From assembly GCA_902765655.1 (NCBI GenBank), contig CACXAK010000053.1, forward strand, positions 1 to 7,202: DNA of 7,202 nt, in the 5' to 3' direction. How positions within the stretch are numbered: position 1 is the first letter of the stretch; each line of letters starts with the position of its first letter. Source of the stretch: an uncultured bacterium. Its GTDB lineage: Bacteria > Cyanobacteriota > Vampirovibrionia > Gastranaerophilales > Gastranaerophilaceae. Under the pieces are notes generated by a model that did not search any database, was not told the DNA's origin, and worked only from the letters and a program-made list of their open reading frames with translations. The translations under genes and the position numbers were made by a program. Shown in pieces: positions 5,253-7,202 of the stretch.

Positions 5253-5822
5253 ATGTCAAATAAAACGGGACACGAAACAGTTACATTTAATGCTTATGGT
5301 GTGAGAGATATTTTGCAAGGAAATGTGAGAGATAATTTAGAGAACATAAGAAATTACGGAAATATAAACGATACGGTATTTAACAATAATATTGATAATC
5401 AACTTGGCGGTACTTATGTAATTAAAAAGAATTATGACGAAGATTCTGTAACAAAAGGAACTGAAGGATATATTGGAGGTTTAGACCCATATTTCCACCA
5501 TAAAGCAGAGTGGATGGGAGATTTAGAAGATGCGGTTGAATACAAACCAAATCGTTTAGAAGGGCAAGTCAATATGGATATTGATTTTAAAGATATTGAT
5601 ACAAACAGAATCTTTACAAATGAAGAAATAGGGCAAATGTCATCTGATGAATTTGCCCGTTTAGAAAATTTTATAAATCAGCAATTGGCAGCAGGCAAAG
5701 TTATGCCTGAGGCACAAGCAAAACAACAAATGCAGGCAGGGAATTTAATTTATGTAAATTCATATACCCGTTCTGACGGAACACAAGTAAAGGGTTATTA
5801 TAGGAGTAGACCAAGATTTTAG
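5253..5822 (+). CDS. C-terminal half of the lipase-like protein (189 aa, possible restart)
   Basis: An ATG follows the TGA with no gap (TGA ATG), so ribosomes ending the first half could restart here. There is no proper Shine-Dalgarno; GGCGGCAG about 13 bases upstream is the nearest purine-rich stretch. The product would carry the acid (NIND) and histidine (FHHKAEW) parts of the triad. It also carries the tail with MSSDEFARLENFINQQLAAG and YTRSDGTQVKGYYRS. It lacks the nucleophile. The ATG probably encodes an internal Met of the full-length protein. Confidence 0.45.
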   Translation: MSNKTGHETVTFNAYGVRDILQGNVRDNLENIRNYGNINDTVFNNNIDNQLGGTYVIKKNYDEDSVTKGTEGYIGGLDPYFHHKAEWMGDLEDAVEYKPNRLEGQVNMDIDFKDIDTNRIFTNEEIGQMSSDEFARLENFINQQLAAGKVMPEAQAKQQMQAGNLIYVNSYTRSDGTQVKGYYRSRPRF

Positions 5823-5860
5823 AAAAAATACCCTTTTAAAAGGGTATTTTTTCTTTTTTT
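5823..5860. terminator. Bidirectional terminator: 30-bp perfect palindrome
   Basis: A6-TACCC-TTTT is followed by its exact reverse complement (5823-5852), giving a stem with a 3-4 base effective loop and T-runs on both strands. A further T7 follows at 5854-5860. It starts directly after the lipase TAG and lies 37 bases past the stop of the convergent aminotransferase gene. It can therefore end both transcripts. Confidence 0.92.
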
Positions 5861-5889
5861 AACATATTTACTTTTGTATATTTGATTTG

Positions 5890-7014
5890 TTATACACCAA
5901 CAGTTGATTTTGATTTTTCAATGCAGGAAATCAATGTTGACGCAACTGTTTCCTGTTCTTCTCTTGTAAGTTCAGGGAACATTGGAAGAGAAATTACACA
6001 TTCTGTGTTTGCTTCAGTTACAGGCAATGAGCCCTTACCCATTCCGAGCCAAGCATTAACTTTCTGGAAATGTAACGGAATCGGATAATAAAGCATTGCG
6101 CCAATACCTGCTTCGCCAAGCATTTTGTGAACTTCATCTCTGTTAGGAATTTTAACCGTATATTGGTGATAAACACAATATGTATCGTCAAGTTCTTTTG
6201 GAGTCTGAACATCTGCACATTTTGAAAATAATTGATTATAGTATGCAGCGTGCTCTCTTCTTGCGGTGTTCCATTCATCAATGTGTTTTGCTTTTACTCT
6301 TAAAATAGCTGCCTGAATTTCGTCTAATCTTGAGTTTACACCCAACTCATCGTTGTGATAACGAACCATAGAACCGTGGTTTCTCAATGCGATTAAATGA
6401 TCTCTCAATTCTTCCGAATTTACTGTGCAAAGACCGCCATCACCCATTGTTCCGAGGTTTTTAGTCGGATAGAAACTGTAACATCCGATATCACCGAAAG
6501 TACCAACCATTTTGCCTTTGTATAATGAACCGATTGCCTGGCAGCAATCTTCAACAACTTTAAGATTATGTCTGTGAGCAATGTCCATGATTGCATCCAT
6601 ATCGCATGGCTGACCGTATAAATGAACAGGTATAATTGCCTTTGTATTAGGAGTAATAGCTGCTTCAATAGCTTTCGGGTCAATATTAAATGTATCAGGA
6701 TTAATATCAACAAATACCGGTTTTGCACCAACCATGCCGATTGCTTCTGCTGTTGCAACAAATGTGAATGCTGTTGTAATAACTTCATCTCCCGCACCTA
6801 TATTCAAAGCACGCAATGCAATATGTAAAGCGTCAGTTCCCGAGTTTAATGCAACTGTATATTTGCAGCCGATATAAGAAGCAAGTTCACTTTCCAATGC
6901 TTTAACATTTGGCCCTAAGATATAGCATCCGCTTCTCATAACTTCGCAAACTGCTTTTTCGGCTTCAGCACCGATTTGTGCGTACTGACGTTTTGAATCA
7001 AAAATAGGTATCAT
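5890..7014 (-). CDS. DegT/DnrJ/EryC1/StrS family sugar aminotransferase
   Basis: This is a PLP-dependent enzyme that transfers an amino group, usually from glutamate, to a keto-sugar nucleotide for making amino sugars of surface polysaccharide or glycans. The 374-residue length is normal. The N-terminus MIPIFDSKRQYAQI and SGCYILGPNVKALESELASY (28-47) are family hallmarks. NSGTDALHIAL (57-67) binds the PLP phosphate. VEDCCQAIG (154-162) holds Asp156 and Gln159 at the PLP ring. YSFYPTKNLGTMGDGG (179-194) carries Lys185, the Schiff-base lysine. NSRLDEIQAAILRVK (227-241) and YYPIPLHFQ (309-317) are also conserved. The pattern resembles WbpE/WlbC-type and dTDP-3-keto-hexose C3 aminotransferases, but substrate cannot be assigned from this. 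AAAGGAG (7029-7023) lies 8 bases before the ATG. No other sugar genes are in the window. Stop is TAA. All active-site residues are intact. Confidence 0.94.
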   Translation of the reverse strand: MIPIFDSKRQYAQIGAEAEKAVCEVMRSGCYILGPNVKALESELASYIGCKYTVALNSGTDALHIALRALNIGAGDEVITTAFTFVATAEAIGMVGAKPVFVDINPDTFNIDPKAIEAAITPNTKAIIPVHLYGQPCDMDAIMDIAHRHNLKVVEDCCQAIGSLYKGKMVGTFGDIGCYSFYPTKNLGTMGDGGLCTVNSEELRDHLIALRNHGSMVRYHNDELGVNSRLDEIQAAILRVKAKHIDEWNTARREHAAYYNQLFSKCADVQTPKELDDTYCVYHQYTVKIPNRDEVHKMLGEAGIGAMLYYPIPLHFQKVNAWLGMGKGSLPVTEANTECVISLPMFPELTREEQETVASTLISCIEKSKSTVGV

Positions 7015-7054
7015 AGTTCTGTCTCCTTTATAATTTACACCTGTCGATAAAACT

Positions 7055-7083
7055 ATTATACCACGCTTTTTAGCGTCTTAATA
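7055..7083 (-). promoter_or_regulatory. Aminotransferase promoter with a palindrome in its spacer
   Basis: On the minus strand TGG-TATAAT (7063-7055) is an extended -10 with a perfect TATAAT hexamer at 7060-7055. The -35 is weak (TATTAA at 7083-7078 with 17-base spacing, or TTAAGA with 15). The spacer contains the perfect dyad ACGCT-N4-AGCGT (7063-7076), which fits an operator for a repressor or a MerR-like activator. The -10 lies about 40 bases upstream of the start codon. Confidence 0.6.
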
Positions 7084-7157
7084 TAAATTTTATATTTAAT
7101 ATACTTTTACATAAAACATATTATAATCACTAGTTGAGAGATTAAAACTTTCTACTT

Positions 7158-7200
7158 GTTCACTTTTCTTTTTGATTGCGACGCAAAAAGAAAAGTGAAC
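7158..7200. repeat. Perfect 17-bp inverted repeat at the right edge
   Basis: GTTCACTTTTCTTTTTG (7158-7174) and its exact reverse complement (7184-7200) flank a 9-base loop, ATTGCGACG. A second register, TTGCG-A-CGCAA (7176-7186), is possible inside. No T-run follows on either strand, so it does not look like an ordinary terminator. It resembles dispersed palindromic units seen in many bacterial genomes. The sequence ends two bases beyond it, so its relation to the next gene is unseen. Confidence 0.7.
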
Positions 7201-7202
7201 CG

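Larger units (their letters stand above)
4902..5822 (+). pseudogene. Class 3 lipase-like gene interrupted by one in-frame TGA
   Basis: Read through the TGA at 5250-5252, this is one 306-residue protein in a single frame with no other defect. It carries the alpha/beta-hydrolase layout of the lipase class 3 family. The VVIAMRGT strand is at 56-63 and the nucleophile elbow GHSLGG at 107-112 (Ser109). The likely acid Asp157 is in NYGNIND, with the LGGTYVI strand after it. The likely base is His199 or His200 in DPYFHHKAEW. The C-terminal part (from about 238) is a separate region ending in SYTRSDGTQVKGYYRSRP, a tail motif I recall from secreted or phage-associated proteins. No signal peptide is visible. 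TGA replaces codon 117, just after GGSLAQ, where the family has a bulky or hydrophobic residue. TGG (Trp) or TTA (Leu) would each be one base change away. Trp33 and Trp204 use TGG. It stops with TAG at a terminator. The simplest reading is a recent nonsense mutation. Confidence 0.65.

Noticed and set aside
5250..5290. The in-frame TGA as a selenocysteine codon
   Set aside because: Only a weak 4-bp TGTC/GACA stem lies downstream, with no convincing SECIS hairpin, and the site is not a redox or catalytic position in lipases.
6420..6797. Minus-strand 125-codon frame inside the aminotransferase gene
   Set aside because: It is an out-of-frame shadow of a well-conserved gene with no start signal of its own.
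1..7202. tRNA, rRNA, CRISPR array, transposase or integrase
   Set aside because: No cloverleaf, ribosomal RNA block, regularly spaced direct repeats or recombinase motifs were seen on either strand.

Overview
The window is an AT-rich bacterial chromosome segment. The MinD and MinE proteins look most like cyanobacterial ones: MinD has ENRIVYT, VDCPAGIEQGF and TTPEMSAVRDADR blocks and ends its globular part in IPLIDF, and MinE has LRLVLMQDR followed by LTPE and KYVELD. An AT-rich genome with cyanobacterial-type Min proteins suggests a non-photosynthetic cyanobacterial relative (Vampirovibrionia/Melainabacteria, e.g. Gastranaerophilales from gut). This is an inference from remembered family patterns. 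No database search was run, and an AT-rich Firmicute remains possible.

Layout, left to right. The left edge cuts a leftward gene whose first 19 codons begin a LuxR/GerE-type DNA-binding domain. Next comes a leftward gene for an unrecognised protein with an HEAHH zinc-protease signature. A strong hairpin terminator then separates it from a compact leftward minC-minD-minE operon (3302 to 994), which sets the division-site position. Divergent from minC is a rightward pair of small, unrecognised soluble proteins (3482-4114). About 330 bases of non-coding DNA with several inverted repeats follow, then a leftward gene for a small hydrophobic membrane protein. Divergent from that is a rightward class-3 lipase-like gene, interrupted by one in-frame TGA eight codons after its nucleophile serine. 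A 30-bp perfect palindrome terminates both this gene and the convergent gene to its right, a leftward DegT/DnrJ/EryC1/StrS sugar aminotransferase with a recognisable promoter. The right edge carries a 17-bp-arm perfect inverted repeat.

MinD and MinE show the residues needed for ATP-dependent membrane cycling, and MinC keeps its RSGQ MinD-contact motif. MinE is about twice the normal length because of a long Glu/Ser/Asp tail, and MinC has an acidic linker. The aminotransferase probably supplies an amino sugar for surface polysaccharide. The remaining genes (zincin-like protein, small protein pair, membrane protein, lipase) look like accessory cargo around housekeeping genes. Of the eight genes whose 3' ends are visible, seven stop with TAA and one (the lipase) with TAG. 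None ends in TGA, while all tryptophans visible in confident genes are TGG. This matters for reading the in-frame TGA.
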